Assembly (NCBI GenBank): GCA_014380615.1
Contig: JACMJM010000002.1
Span: forward strand, 62,001 to 126,000
Length of the DNA stretch: 64,000 bases
Direction of reading: 5' to 3'
Source: Sphingobacteriaceae bacterium
Lineage (GTDB): Bacteria > Bacteroidota > Bacteroidia > Sphingobacteriales > Sphingobacteriaceae
Of the stretch, positions 8,691 through 17,953 are shown one piece after another (position 1 is the stretch's first letter; each line of letters starts with the position of its first letter). The notes under the pieces were generated by a model. The model was given only the letters and a program-made list of their open reading frames with translations, searched no databases and was not told where the DNA came from. A program made the translations under genes and the position numbers.

Positions 8691-10070
8691 TTACAATATC
8701 TCGTAACTACCTAAATCAGAGGGAAATAATCTTGCTTTACCGTTCAAATCCTTGCTTAACCATAAGCCGAAGTATGTATCAGCAGTTAAATCCTCGCCTT
8801 TATTACCCGCAGGGCTAAGTGGGGACAACGAAAAGTTGTCTTTTTCCGCAGCTTTAAACATAGGGTTCAGGTTAAGAATATTACCCAGGCCTTCGAGCGC
8901 AGTATCTCGCGATTTGATTAGATTTTTCCGAACTATCTGGCTGAAGGGAAGAGTGCCACTTTTTTGAATAAGCAGCTCATCTGCTAAATTCCCCCAGATA
9001 ATATTATTTATTAGGGTAAGGTCCATCGATTTACTTACACCCGAACCCGAAAAGTCGCTGAAAAATAATGAAGGCGTAGTTCTGGGAAATCGCGAACCTG
9101 CGTTAACAAAAGTGTTTTGCTTTAAATTATATCTCCCACCGTTTGCCGCATAAATAAGGTGCCTGCCGCAATTGGCTATTAGATTATTGAATCCAGCCAG
9201 TTCGGTATTATCCAGATAAAGTCCGGCCAATTCCATATTCTTTATAATGCTATTTGTTAGCAGTAATTTGGGGCCGGAATTCAGAGAAAGAGAATCTACG
9301 CGCACTCCTGTAACGGCGTTCTTGATGTAAGCGTAATTTATGTGGTTATCTCTACTGGTAGAAAGAAAATGTAATCCTCCCCACTGCCCGGGCTCGTCCT
9401 GATAAATTTTTTCGAGCCTGTCGCTGCTAAAACTTATAGAATCGTTCAATGTTCCGTTTACTTTTAATGTTCCGGCTATTTTCAATTGCGCATTCTTGTG
9501 GAAATAGATTCTGCTCCCCTTTTGTATTGTCAGGGTTTGGTTTGTGTTTACTTTAACCGAATTGTATATTACGTAAGGCAAAGAATTGTTCCAAACGGTA
9601 TTCGCGTCAATAACCAGGTCTTTTAAGAACACCGCATTTTGCCCATAGGCTGTAAGAACCACTTTTTGATAATTGCCGTTCGTGGTAAATTCAATAGAAT
9701 CGTTAACTATAAAAGGTAGCTGATCTGAATTAGGATTTATCGTTACTTTAACGAATATATTTAACGAGTCTTTTCCTGCCAGTTCTATATCGGGCACAAA
9801 ATTACCTGCCACGCCGTTAATGTTAATCTGATAATTTGACGCCGCTCCGCCAGCAAGTTTAATTTGCGATATCTTAACCCCATACTTACCCCGGTTATAC
9901 ACTTTAATTCGTCGGGTGGTTGAGCCTACGGATGTAAATACGGTATCAAAAAAGATGCTGTCTGAAGAAAATTCCAGCATTGCGGAAGAATCGGTAGTGA
10001 TTTTATCTTTTTCGCAAGCCCAAAGGCAAAGTGCCGAAAGAAGGAAAATGGCCAGTTTGGTTTTCATCAA
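8691..10070 (-). CDS. beta-helix lipoprotein, cell-surface type
   Basis: This 459-residue predicted lipoprotein has a signal peptide ending in the lipobox LWAC (Cys19). Residues about 30-150 look like an immunoglobulin-like or anchor module (DSIFFDTVFTSVGSTTRR; KVYNRGK). The remainder (about 165-459) has the repeating N/G-rich short-strand pattern of a right-handed parallel beta-helix (for example NINYAYIKNAVTGV and LYLDNTELAGFNNLIANCG). Such proteins are common in Bacteroidota surface layers and often bind polysaccharide, but no catalytic motif is evident. Its start overlaps the comF stop by four bases (ATGA), so the two are co-transcribed. Confidence 0.72.
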   Translation of the reverse strand: MMKTKLAIFLLSALCLWACEKDKITTDSSAMLEFSSDSIFFDTVFTSVGSTTRRIKVYNRGKYGVKISQIKLAGGAASNYQININGVAGNFVPDIELAGKDSLNIFVKVTINPNSDQLPFIVNDSIEFTTNGNYQKVVLTAYGQNAVFLKDLVIDANTVWNNSLPYVIYNSVKVNTNQTLTIQKGSRIYFHKNAQLKIAGTLKVNGTLNDSISFSSDRLEKIYQDEPGQWGGLHFLSTSRDNHINYAYIKNAVTGVRVDSLSLNSGPKLLLTNSIIKNMELAGLYLDNTELAGFNNLIANCGRHLIYAANGGRYNLKQNTFVNAGSRFPRTTPSLFFSDFSGSGVSKSMDLTLINNIIWGNLADELLIQKSGTLPFSQIVRKNLIKSRDTALEGLGNILNLNPMFKAAEKDNFSLSPLSPAGNKGEDLTADTYFGLWLSKDLNGKARLFPSDLGSYEIL

Positions 10071-10762
10071 TTTGTAAACGCTATTGTAGCAATGCTAATT
10101 TTGAGGCCGTTAATCTTTAGCAACTCGTTTGCGCAAGCCTCCAGAGTAGCTCCCGTGGTAATCACATCGTCCACTAATAAAACATGTTTGTTTTCTAAAC
10201 CCGTACTGTTTTTTACAACAAACACATTCTTCATATTCTCATAACGAACAAAACGAGATTTTCGGGTTTGTGTATCAGTAAAAATATTCCGGTAAAGATC
10301 CGTATTAACGGGAATATCCAGGCTCTGCGCTAAGCCCTTCGCAAAAAACTCACTTTGATTATAGCCTCTTTTTTTCTGTTTGGCAGGATGTAATGGTACG
10401 GGGATAATCGCTGCCAGATTTTCAATCGGGCGAGTACCTTTAAGTTTCAGGCCGTACATTTCACCCAGTTTAAAAGCTACTTCGGGTTTATTATTGTATT
10501 TAAGCTGGTGCATTAAATTTTGCACCCTCGAGCCTTTATAAAAGTACACGAAAGCATAAGCATGGTTAAACGGAATTCTACCCCAAAGTTGCCTGGCCGC
10601 AGCGTTATCGTGGTCGTGGTGAAAATCTGTATAGGGCAGGTGGTACACGCAATCTGTGCAGATAACCTCTTCATTCTTAAAAAGATTTTTTCCGCAACCG
10701 GCACAAAGCCGGGGGAAAAACAATGAAAAGAAATCTTCCGCGTATCTGAATACCGTATTCAT
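10067..10762 (-). CDS. comF: ComF family phosphoribosyltransferase-like protein
   Basis: This 231-residue protein has the ComF layout: an N-terminal zinc ribbon (Cys20, 23, 35, 38 in CAGCGKNLFKNEEVICTDC) and a type I phosphoribosyltransferase domain. The PRPP loop is VLLVDDVITTGAT (about 194-206). ComF/GntX proteins are required for DNA uptake in naturally competent species, and the exact reaction is unsettled. It overlaps the downstream lipoprotein gene by four bases and lies 35 bases after rlmN. Together with YifB/ComM this gives two competence-associated genes in the window. Confidence 0.92.
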   Translation of the reverse strand: MNTVFRYAEDFFSLFFPRLCAGCGKNLFKNEEVICTDCVYHLPYTDFHHDHDNAAARQLWGRIPFNHAYAFVYFYKGSRVQNLMHQLKYNNKPEVAFKLGEMYGLKLKGTRPIENLAAIIPVPLHPAKQKKRGYNQSEFFAKGLAQSLDIPVNTDLYRNIFTDTQTRKSRFVRYENMKNVFVVKNSTGLENKHVLLVDDVITTGATLEACANELLKINGLKISIATIAFTN

Positions 10763-10797
10763 TTTACAATAATAGAAAAAGGGAAAGCTGCGGCAAA

Positions 10798-11847
10798 CTA
10801 TTTTTCCTTAACGGCAAGCTGCCCGCAAGCTGCGTCTATATCTTTTCCCCGGCTTCGGCGAAGATTTGTAATGATCCCCTGCTTTTTAAGATAGTTTGCG
10901 AAAGCTTCGGTTTTATCTTCTCCGGCGTTTACGAATGACGCGAATGAGATGGGGTTGTACTCGATGATATTTACTTTGCAGGGTAAGTGCTTGCAAAATT
11001 TAGCAAGTTCAACTGCGTCTTCTATTTCATCATTAAAGTCGTTAAAAATAATGTATTCGTATGTTACCGGGTTTTTTGTTTTTAAGTAATAATATTTAAG
11101 AGCCTCGGCCAGGGCTTTTAATGAGTTTTGCTCGTTTATCGGCATTATCTCATTTCTTTTTTTATCATTTGCGGCATGTAAAGAAAGAGCAAGGTTAAAC
11201 TTTACATTATCGTCGCCCAACTTCTTAATCATTTTAGCGATTCCGGCTGTAGAAACAGTAATTCGCTTCGCCGACATGTTAAGACCGTTTTCCGAAGTAA
11301 GGTATTCTATAGATTTCATTACGTTGGCGTAATTCAAAAGAGGCTCACCCATGCCCATATACACTATATTGCTAAGCGGAATGCCATAATTTTCTTTTGC
11401 CTGCTTGTCTATCAATACCACCTGGTCGTATATCTCACCCGGATCGAGATTGCGTTTTCGATCCATATATCCGGTAGCGCAAAACTTGCAGGTTAAACTG
11501 CAGCCCACCTGAGAACTCACACAGGCGGTCATTCTATCGGTTGTAGGGATTAATACGCCTTCAATAATATTAGAATCGTATAACTTGAAAGTGTTTTTTA
11601 TCGTCTTATCCGAACTAAACTGACTCTGATCAATTTTAATTGAATTGATAATAAAGTTTGACGCTAATTTTTCTCTGAGCGATTTAGAGAGATTACTCAT
11701 CTCGTCAAAGCTTAAAGCAGATTTTACCCACAACCACTCGCTTATTTGCTTCGCCCTAAACGCAGGTTCTCCGTTATCCGATAAGAATTTTTTTATTTCG
11801 GCAGGTGAAAAGTTCCTGATATCACGTTTTACAAATCCCTGATTCAC
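10798..11847 (-). CDS. rlmN: 23S rRNA (adenine2503-C2)-methyltransferase RlmN, also tRNA A37
   Basis: A 349-residue radical SAM enzyme. The iron-sulfur triad is Cys116, Cys120, Cys123 (GCSLTCKFCATGYM), and the two catalytic cysteines of the family are at about 109 (ACVSSQ) and 341 (DAACGQ). The SAM-binding and substrate patterns SLHAANDKKRNEIMPIN and GMGEPLLNY are present. It methylates C2 of A2503 in 23S rRNA and A37 in some tRNAs. The start is GTG (11847-11845), placed only five bases after a TAAATTTG promoter element, so the message may be leaderless. Confidence 0.96.
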   Translation of the reverse strand: MNQGFVKRDIRNFSPAEIKKFLSDNGEPAFRAKQISEWLWVKSALSFDEMSNLSKSLREKLASNFIINSIKIDQSQFSSDKTIKNTFKLYDSNIIEGVLIPTTDRMTACVSSQVGCSLTCKFCATGYMDRKRNLDPGEIYDQVVLIDKQAKENYGIPLSNIVYMGMGEPLLNYANVMKSIEYLTSENGLNMSAKRITVSTAGIAKMIKKLGDDNVKFNLALSLHAANDKKRNEIMPINEQNSLKALAEALKYYYLKTKNPVTYEYIIFNDFNDEIEDAVELAKFCKHLPCKVNIIEYNPISFASFVNAGEDKTEAFANYLKKQGIITNLRRSRGKDIDAACGQLAVKEK

Positions 11848-11852
11848 AATTG

Positions 11853-11860
11853 CAAATTTA
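11853..11860 (-). promoter_or_regulatory. -7 promoter element of rlmN
   Basis: On the minus strand TAAATTTG (11860-11853) matches the Bacteroidota TAnnTTTG element. It ends five bases before the GTG start of rlmN. No convincing -33 TTTG is visible, so this rests on the -7 element alone. Confidence 0.4.
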
Positions 11861-11926
11861 ATTCTTATTACTAAATAATTTGTTTTTTAAATGTTAAAAC
11901 AAAATTTCACTATTATTGTTATTGTA

Positions 11927-11944
11927 ACAGCAATCCATTGCTGT
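11927..11944. repeat. short inverted repeat in the divergent rlmN/amidohydrolase spacer
   Basis: ACAGCAAT (11927-11934) and ATTGCTGT (11937-11944) are perfect complements separated by CC. The site sits 41 bases before the amidohydrolase ATG and could be an operator. It has no adjoining T-run in the plus direction except a later TTTATTTTTT, so a weak terminator is the alternative. Confidence 0.4.
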
Positions 11945-11984
11945 AATTTATTTTTTACGGGCAACAAGGGGTAAAACCCTCTAT

Positions 11985-13157
11985 ATGGTAAACTATTATA
12001 ATGCAGATTTTATTCTCACGGCTACGTCTGAACCATTAAAAAACGGCACTGTTGCTGTTGGTGAGGGTGGCACCATTATGGGCGTTTATCATGATGAGAG
12101 CCCCGAACTTGAGGGTGTAAACATAACGAAGCTCGACGGAATTATTGTGCCCGGTTTCATAAACTCTCATTGTCATTTAGAATTATCTCACCTTCACAAT
12201 AAAATCCCTCAAAAAGAAGGCCTTCTTTCATTTATTAAGAAAGTAATCAATTTTAGAAAGACTGCCCGGAGTACTCAAGCCACTATGCAAAAAGCCGATC
12301 AGCAGATGTGGGAAAACGGCATTGTAGCTGTGGCTGATATCGCCAATACCCTTGACTCTAAAAAGGTAAAAGAAGCGAGTCCTATCTATTACTACACTTT
12401 TGTGGAGCTAATTTCTTTTGAGCCCGAAAAAGCGAAAGACGCTTTTAGAAGCGGGGCAGAATTACTGGAACAATTTTCGCCGCTGCATGCCTCAATAGCA
12501 CCGCATGCGCCATATTCAGCGTCGAAAGAACTATTTCGATATATCGGGAAGTTTTGCGGCGAAACAGGGAGCCCGGTAACCATCCACAATCAGGAAAGCG
12601 AAGATGAAAATAAATTATATCGCTACAAAAGCGGCGAATTTTTAAATTTCTATAAAGAGCTGGGCATTAACATCGACTTTTTTAAACCTCAGGCACGTAA
12701 TTCAATTCAAAGTATTATTCCCCTTATCCCAATACAGCAGAGGACAATGCTGGTTCATAATACGTATACCAGTTTAAAGGATATATATTTTATTTTACGG
12801 TCGGGCAGGTTGGTAACCTGGTGTTTTTGCCCCAACGCCAATTTGCATATCGAAAACCGCTTGCCAAAGGTAGAGATGTTTCAATACCACGATTTTAACA
12901 TTACTTTGGGGACAGATAGTTTAGCTTCAAATGATAAACTGTGTATCTTATCCGAGCTTAAAACCCTGCATCAAAACTTTCCTAACTTATCCTTACAGGA
13001 AACAATAAACTGGGCTACCATAAACGGGGCTAAATTTTTAGGAATCGACACCGTATTCGGAAGCATCGAGAAGGGTAAAAAACCCGGCCTTAACCTCATC
13101 TCCAACGTCAAAGGCCTTAAGCTTTCTCCGGAATCGAAGATTAAAAAACTTGTCTGA
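11985..13157 (+). CDS. amidohydrolase-superfamily deaminase
   Basis: A 390-residue amidohydrolase of the cytosine deaminase/SAH-MTA deaminase branch. The first metal motif is SHCHLE (His62, His64). Further expected ligands are in APHAPYSAS, IHNQESEDE, and the late aspartate LGTDSLASND. A C-terminal GSIEKGKKPGLNLI pattern, the closing part of the metal-dependent hydrolase barrel, is also present. The substrate cannot be read from sequence; aminofutalosine- or adenosine-derivative deaminases share the HCHLELS start. It is divergent from rlmN and followed by acylphosphatase. Confidence 0.85.
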   Translation: MVNYYNADFILTATSEPLKNGTVAVGEGGTIMGVYHDESPELEGVNITKLDGIIVPGFINSHCHLELSHLHNKIPQKEGLLSFIKKVINFRKTARSTQATMQKADQQMWENGIVAVADIANTLDSKKVKEASPIYYYTFVELISFEPEKAKDAFRSGAELLEQFSPLHASIAPHAPYSASKELFRYIGKFCGETGSPVTIHNQESEDENKLYRYKSGEFLNFYKELGINIDFFKPQARNSIQSIIPLIPIQQRTMLVHNTYTSLKDIYFILRSGRLVTWCFCPNANLHIENRLPKVEMFQYHDFNITLGTDSLASNDKLCILSELKTLHQNFPNLSLQETINWATINGAKFLGIDTVFGSIEKGKKPGLNLISNVKGLKLSPESKIKKLV

Positions 13158-13197
13158 TCATTATTGTTAAATTTATTAGAGCTGTTAAATTATAAAT

Positions 13198-13205
13198 TAC
13201 TTTTG
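13198..13205 (+). promoter_or_regulatory. -7 promoter element of the acylphosphatase gene
   Basis: TACTTTTG fits TAnnTTTG and ends ten bases before the ATG at 13216. The upstream TTTA at 13172-13175 is a poor -33 match at a long spacing (22 bases). Confidence 0.4.
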
Positions 13206-13215
13206 CGGGTAATAT

Positions 13216-13488
13216 ATGAGGCATTTAAACATCACAATAAGCGGCAAGGTACAAGGTGTTGCTTTTCGATTTTCTACAAAAGCCGTGGCAGATCAATTAA
13301 GGGTAAAGGGCTGGGTCAAAAACCTTTCCGACGGCAGGGTTTGCATTGAGGCCGAAGGAGATGATTTTGCGCTCGATTCTTTTCTCGAATGGTGCAATGA
13401 AGGGCCACTTCAGGCAACTGTTCAAAAAGTAGAAGTTGTTGAAGACGAAGTAAAAAACTATCGTAATTTTGAGATACTAAGAAAGTAG
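13216..13488 (+). CDS. acyP: acylphosphatase
   Basis: This 90-residue protein has the complete acylphosphatase signature: GKVQGVAFR with the catalytic arginine at residue 18, and GWVKNLSDG with the catalytic asparagine at residue 36. It hydrolyses the carboxyl-phosphate bond of acylphosphates such as acetyl phosphate. The usual VGF is VAF here, a mild change. It sits between the amidohydrolase and flippase genes, with no functional link evident. Confidence 0.95.
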   Translation: MRHLNITISGKVQGVAFRFSTKAVADQLRVKGWVKNLSDGRVCIEAEGDDFALDSFLEWCNEGPLQATVQKVEVVEDEVKNYRNFEILRK

Positions 13489-13508
13489 TCAGATTAAACT
13501 CCCGGTAC

Positions 13509-15011
13509 TTGTCAGCAATAAAGAAATTAGCTTCTCAAACAGCTGTATATGGTCTTAGCTCCATATTCGGACGCTTCTTAAACTACCTTCTGGTGGGTTT
13601 CCACACCAGAGTACTTACCGATGTAGCAGATTTTGGCGTAGTGGGAGAAATATATGCCTACGTTACCTTTCTCAATATAATTTATTTGTATGGTTTAGAA
13701 ACCTCCTATTTTAGATTTTCTTCGAAAGATAAACTGGGCGCTCATACTTATTATTCTTCCTCCTTTACTTCTGTACTGCTAACTTCGGCTATTTTCTCAG
13801 GGTTGTTTATCATCTTTTCTGGTCAAATAAATGATCTGCTTATAACCGATCCTTCCGCCGCAGCTTATTATCATCAGGATTATATAATCTGGTTTGCGCT
13901 TATTCTGGCGTTTGATGCGATAACCGCTATCCCGTTTGCCCGGTTAAGACAGGAGAATCGGCCGCTTGCATTTGCTTCCATTAAAATCTTTAACATCCTG
14001 GTAAATGTATTTCTAAATATCTTTTGGCTTTGGTTTTGCCCATGGTGGTTAGAATCAAATCCCGATAGTGTAATAAACTACGTCTACAGTCCGGAAAACA
14101 AGGTGGCATATATATTTCTGGCTAATTTAATAGCCAGCGGAGCTACTATCTTACTGTTATATAAACAAATAAAAGACATTAGGCTGCAAATTAAATGGGA
14201 AATATTTAAGCCTATGTTAACGTATGGATTTCCTCTCCTTTTCGCCGGTTTAGCGGGGATGATGAACGAAACCTTCGGGCGGACAATGTTAAAATACCTC
14301 CTTCCCGGCTCAGCCGAAGAGAATCTCGCCCAGTTAGGGATTTATAACGCCGCATACAAACTCTCTATTTTTATGACTCTGGCGGTTCAGGCTTTCAGGA
14401 TGGCGGCCGAACCATTCTTTTTCTCAATGCACAAAGAGCAGGACAGCAAGAAAATATATGCCGAAGTAATGGAGTATTTTGTGATAGTTTGCGCCATTAT
14501 ATTTCTCGCCGTTTCGTTAAATCTCAATATAGCAGGCTTATACCTGGGAGAGCAGTATAGAAGCGGACTTTTTGTCGTTCCGACACTGCTACTGGCAAAT
14601 CTTTTTCTTGGGGTATATTATAACCTTTCTATCTGGTACAAGCTCACGGATAAAACTATGTATAGTATTTATTTCACCGTATTCGGAGCCATAATTACTG
14701 TTTCCTTAAATCTTCTCTGGATTCCCGTTTTTGGGTATGAAGGATCTTCGTGGGCTACTTTGCTTTGTTATTTTATAATCGCGGTAAGCTGCTATTTTAT
14801 TGGGCAGAGATATTTCAAGGTTCCGTACAGGATAAAGCGCATATCCCTATATCTCACCTATATGTTGGTGATTTATGGTTTAGGGTACTATATAGATGCG
14901 AAATTGTTACAAGAAATGCCGGTTGTTTCTGCGGTAATAAATAACACTTTATTAATTATATTTATTTTAACGGCCTGGTTGGTAGAAAAGAAAAATCTGA
15001 AACTCGAATGA
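13509..15011 (+). CDS. polysaccharide flippase, MATE/Wzx-like
   Basis: A 500-residue integral membrane protein with about 14 predicted helices and the N-terminal pattern [21 protein letters not shown] of oligosaccharide/lipid flippases. These move undecaprenyl-linked or similar lipid-linked sugars across the inner membrane for surface polysaccharide assembly. The start is TTG at 13509, giving [10 protein letters not shown]. No glycosyltransferase genes flank it, so the substrate is unknown. The dut gene overlaps its stop by four bases (ATGA). Confidence 0.86.
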   Translation: MSAIKKLASQTAVYGLSSIFGRFLNYLLVGFHTRVLTDVADFGVVGEIYAYVTFLNIIYLYGLETSYFRFSSKDKLGAHTYYSSSFTSVLLTSAIFSGLFIIFSGQINDLLITDPSAAAYYHQDYIIWFALILAFDAITAIPFARLRQENRPLAFASIKIFNILVNVFLNIFWLWFCPWWLESNPDSVINYVYSPENKVAYIFLANLIASGATILLLYKQIKDIRLQIKWEIFKPMLTYGFPLLFAGLAGMMNETFGRTMLKYLLPGSAEENLAQLGIYNAAYKLSIFMTLAVQAFRMAAEPFFFSMHKEQDSKKIYAEVMEYFVIVCAIIFLAVSLNLNIAGLYLGEQYRSGLFVVPTLLLANLFLGVYYNLSIWYKLTDKTMYSIYFTVFGAIITVSLNLLWIPVFGYEGSSWATLLCYFIIAVSCYFIGQRYFKVPYRIKRISLYLTYMLVIYGLGYYIDAKLLQEMPVVSAVINNTLLIIFILTAWLVEKKNLKLE

Positions 15012-15442
15012 ATACTGTAAGAATTATCAATAAGTCAACAAATCCGCTCCCGACTTACGAAACAGAATCATCTGCGGGAATGGATCTTCGTGCTTCAATT
15101 TCCGAGGATCTGGTTATTAAACCTTTCCAACGCACCCTCATTCCTACTGGTTTATTTATTGAACTTGAAAAAGGTTTCGAGGCCCAGATACGACCAAGGA
15201 GCGGTTTAGCGTTAAAGCATGGAATTACGGTGTTAAATTCTCCGGGTACTATTGATGCGGACTACCGCGGCGAGGTTAAAATATTATTGATAAATCTATC
15301 GGATACTGAATTTGCTATTAAAAACGGCGATAGAATTGCGCAAATGATAGTTTCGAAACACGAGCAAATTACCTGGCAGGATGCCGACACCCTGACTGAA
15401 ACCAGCAGAGGCACCGGAGGATACGGACATACAGGAGTTTAA
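15008..15442 (+). CDS. dut: dUTP diphosphatase
   Basis: A 144-residue trimeric dUTPase with all five motifs: AGMDLRA (24-30), [11 protein letters not shown] (61-71), the [10 protein letters not shown] substrate motif with the catalytic aspartate, GDRIAQM, and the C-terminal [11 protein letters not shown]. It hydrolyses dUTP to dUMP and pyrophosphate, limiting uracil in DNA and supplying dTMP synthesis. It overlaps the flippase gene by four bases and ends one base before the TPR gene, so it lies inside the same operon. Confidence 0.97.
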   Translation: MNTVRIINKSTNPLPTYETESSAGMDLRASISEDLVIKPFQRTLIPTGLFIELEKGFEAQIRPRSGLALKHGITVLNSPGTIDADYRGEVKILLINLSDTEFAIKNGDRIAQMIVSKHEQITWQDADTLTETSRGTGGYGHTGV

Positions 15443-15443
15443 A

Positions 15444-17162
15444 ATGGTTAGAGCATTTCTTTTTCTTTTAATTTTGGGATGCGGCACAAGTTTCGCCCAG
15501 AAGAAAAATGCTCCGGTATTTGTGGTTGGCCGCATTGTTAGTGCCGATGACAGCCTTAAAATTAAGCAGTATTTTTACGAAGGCTTAAAAGAAAAAACCA
15601 AACAAAACTTCGCCGAATCCGGCAAATATTTTCAGCAGATAATAGAAATTGATCCGTCAAACCATGCGGCTTTATATGAACTGGCCGGTTTACTGCATTC
15701 GCAAAATCAGGAAAAAGATGCGGAGAAATACGCTCGCGATGCTGTAACAGTTAGTGCCGATAATAAATGGTATTGGCTGCTGCTGGCCGATATTTACAAA
15801 AAAACAAGGAACATTGATCAGTTGGTTCTCGTTTTTAACGAGCTGATCAGGATTAATCCGATGGATGAGGATTATTATTTCGATAAAGCGAATGCCCTTT
15901 TCATCCAAAATAAAAACACTGAGGCAGAGAAAGTTTACGACGATATAGAAAAACGTTTCGGCAGTTCTGAAGAATTGGTTACAGCCAGGCAAAGAGTTTA
16001 TCAAAAGCAGGGCAACCCCGAAAAAGCTACAACTGAGCTGGAAAGCCTGATTAGCAAGAACCCGGCTGACATGCGGAATTACTTAAATCTTAGTGAAGTT
16101 TACTTAAAGGCCGGAAACATCAACAAAACACTCGAGATTCTAAATAAAGCAAAAAAAATTAATCCCGGAGATTCTTACGTCCGCTTAGCTTTAGCGGATG
16201 CCTACAAATCCCAGGGAAAAAATACCGAAGCTTTTTCCGAGCTGAGAAAAGCCTTTTCTGATCCGCTGCTTAATATTGATGCCAAGGTTCAGATAATGCT
16301 GTCTTTTTTACCGGAGTTTAAAGATCCCAACATCCGGAAGGAAACTGTGGCCTTAGGTGAAATCGCTACTCAAACTCATCCGGCGGAACCGAAGTCGTTT
16401 TCTGTTTACGGAGATGTGCTTTACCAGGACAGGCAGCTGGATAACGCTAAAAAGGCTTATAAAAAAGCCCTCGAACTTAACAATCAGGTTTATCAGATCT
16501 GGGAACAGGTTTTGAATATTGAAGTGTCGCAGAAAGATTACAAAGGTGCGATAACCGACGGCGAAGAAGCACTATCGCTGTTTCCGAACCAGGCGGATTT
16601 GTATTTCTACACCGCTATAGCTTATGCGCAAACCCAAAAACATGAAAAAGCTATAAGCTATTTAAAGAATGCGGCCAGCCTTGAAGTAGATGATAAGGTT
16701 TTACTATCTCAAATATATTCGAGCCTGGGCGACTCATACAATAACTTAAAAAAGTTCAAAGAGTCCGACCAGTCGTACGAAAAAGCATTGCAGTTAAACC
16801 CCGATAATGCCTATGTATTAAATAACTATGCGTATTATCTCTCATTAAGAAATGAAAATCTCGAAAAAGCGGCTTCTATGTCGAAGCGTTCTAATGAGCT
16901 AGAGGCAGGAAATCCGTCGTTTGAAGACACCTATGCCTGGGTGCTTTTTAAACAAAAGAAGTATAAAGATGCCCGGGTTTGGATAGAAAAAGCTATTAAA
17001 TCCAATAAAGACAATGCTACTCAATTAGAACATTACGGCGATATTTTGTTTAATCTGGGAGAGAAGGAAATGGCACTCGAGCAATGGAAATCTGCGAAAG
17101 CCAAAGGCGAAAAATCGGACGTACTTGAAAAGAAAATTTATGAAAAGAAATATATGGAATAA
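15444..17162 (+). CDS. exported tetratricopeptide-repeat protein
   Basis: A 572-residue protein with a signal peptide (VRAFLFLLILGCGTSFAQ) and a long TPR superhelix. Repeats are recognisable by patterns such as NHAALYELAGLLHSQNQ, YVRLALADAYKSQGKN, SFSVYGDVLYQDRQ and AYVLNNYAYYLSLRNENLE. TPR proteins act as scaffolds in outer-membrane and secretion complexes. The 3' end overlaps the DUF4292 lipoprotein start, so the two are translated from one message. This TPR/DUF4292/EnvC order is, to my recollection, common in the family, and its function is unproven. Confidence 0.86.
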   Translation: MVRAFLFLLILGCGTSFAQKKNAPVFVVGRIVSADDSLKIKQYFYEGLKEKTKQNFAESGKYFQQIIEIDPSNHAALYELAGLLHSQNQEKDAEKYARDAVTVSADNKWYWLLLADIYKKTRNIDQLVLVFNELIRINPMDEDYYFDKANALFIQNKNTEAEKVYDDIEKRFGSSEELVTARQRVYQKQGNPEKATTELESLISKNPADMRNYLNLSEVYLKAGNINKTLEILNKAKKINPGDSYVRLALADAYKSQGKNTEAFSELRKAFSDPLLNIDAKVQIMLSFLPEFKDPNIRKETVALGEIATQTHPAEPKSFSVYGDVLYQDRQLDNAKKAYKKALELNNQVYQIWEQVLNIEVSQKDYKGAITDGEEALSLFPNQADLYFYTAIAYAQTQKHEKAISYLKNAASLEVDDKVLLSQIYSSLGDSYNNLKKFKESDQSYEKALQLNPDNAYVLNNYAYYLSLRNENLEKAASMSKRSNELEAGNPSFEDTYAWVLFKQKKYKDARVWIEKAIKSNKDNATQLEHYGDILFNLGEKEMALEQWKSAKAKGEKSDVLEKKIYEKKYME

Positions 17163-17934
17163 AGGCACATTGTTACTGGTTTTATTAGCGGTCTTTGGGT
17201 GCAGGGCACGTAAACCAATAACACCGGTGGTGGTATCAACACCTCAAACGGTACAGGCGGCAGTAATAAATAAGTCGACGATAGTGAAGGATTTGAGCGA
17301 TAAGCAACTCACTTTTAATACCTTATCACTAAAAGCTAAGGCCGATTTGAGTATTAACAATAATACACATGACGTGAGTATGAACATCCGGATGCAAAAA
17401 GGTAAGGCCATTTGGATATCCGTTACCGCCATAGCCGGGCTGGAAGTAGCACGCGCTTACATTACACCAGATAGTATTAAAATTTTGAACAGGCTTGAAA
17501 GCACCTATATCCGCAAGCCCTTCAGCTATGTTTATCAATTCGCTAACAAGGCTGTAGACTTCAATACCCTGCAAAATCTATTTATAGGCAATGCGGTTAC
17601 GGGCACGCTAACAACATCGGCTTCCATAAATTCCAACGGCGGGCAAACACATCTTAAAGGCGATTTATCGGGTTTAGATTATTTACTGATTTTTAATACG
17701 GCTCATAATCTTATCCAAAATAACCTGAACGATAAGTCGGCCTCGCAAACCCTGATAGTAAATTACGGCGAACATAAAACGGTGGGGAGCCAAGAATTTC
17801 CGGCTGCGGTTTCAATAAAATCAACTGCGTCTAATAAGAGCATCAGCATCGATTTAAGATATAATCAGGTGAGTATAAACGATCCGGTGGAGTTTCCTTT
17901 CAGCGTACCTAAAAGATTTACAGTAAAAGATTAA
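17140..17934 (+). CDS. DUF4292 outer-membrane lipoprotein
   Basis: A 264-residue lipoprotein: MKRNIWNKGTLLLVLLAVFGC gives a lipobox ending at Cys21. The region about 52-160 (FNTLSLKAKADLSINN; IRMQKGKAIWISVTAIAGLE) matches the DUF4292 domain, whose LolA/LolB-like beta-sheet barrel suggests handling of lipoproteins or lipids at the outer membrane. A TTG start at 17125 is possible, but the ATG at 17140 leaves a regular lipoprotein signal. It overlaps the TPR gene by 23 bases. Confidence 0.82.
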   Translation: MKRNIWNKGTLLLVLLAVFGCRARKPITPVVVSTPQTVQAAVINKSTIVKDLSDKQLTFNTLSLKAKADLSINNNTHDVSMNIRMQKGKAIWISVTAIAGLEVARAYITPDSIKILNRLESTYIRKPFSYVYQFANKAVDFNTLQNLFIGNAVTGTLTTSASINSNGGQTHLKGDLSGLDYLLIFNTAHNLIQNNLNDKSASQTLIVNYGEHKTVGSQEFPAAVSIKSTASNKSISIDLRYNQVSINDPVEFPFSVPKRFTVKD

Positions 17935-17940
17935 TTTAGA

Positions 17941-17948
17941 TAGATTTG
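17941..17948 (+). promoter_or_regulatory. -7 promoter element of the envC-like gene
   Basis: TAGATTTG fits TAnnTTTG, with TTTA at 17917-17920 giving a 20-base spacer. It ends five bases before the ATG at 17954, so transcription would start at or next to the start codon. Confidence 0.45.
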
Positions 17949-17953
17949 CATCG

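Noticed and set aside
13164-13349. 61-residue frame overlapping acylphosphatase
   Set aside because: It is out of frame with the clear AcyP signature and includes its promoter region.
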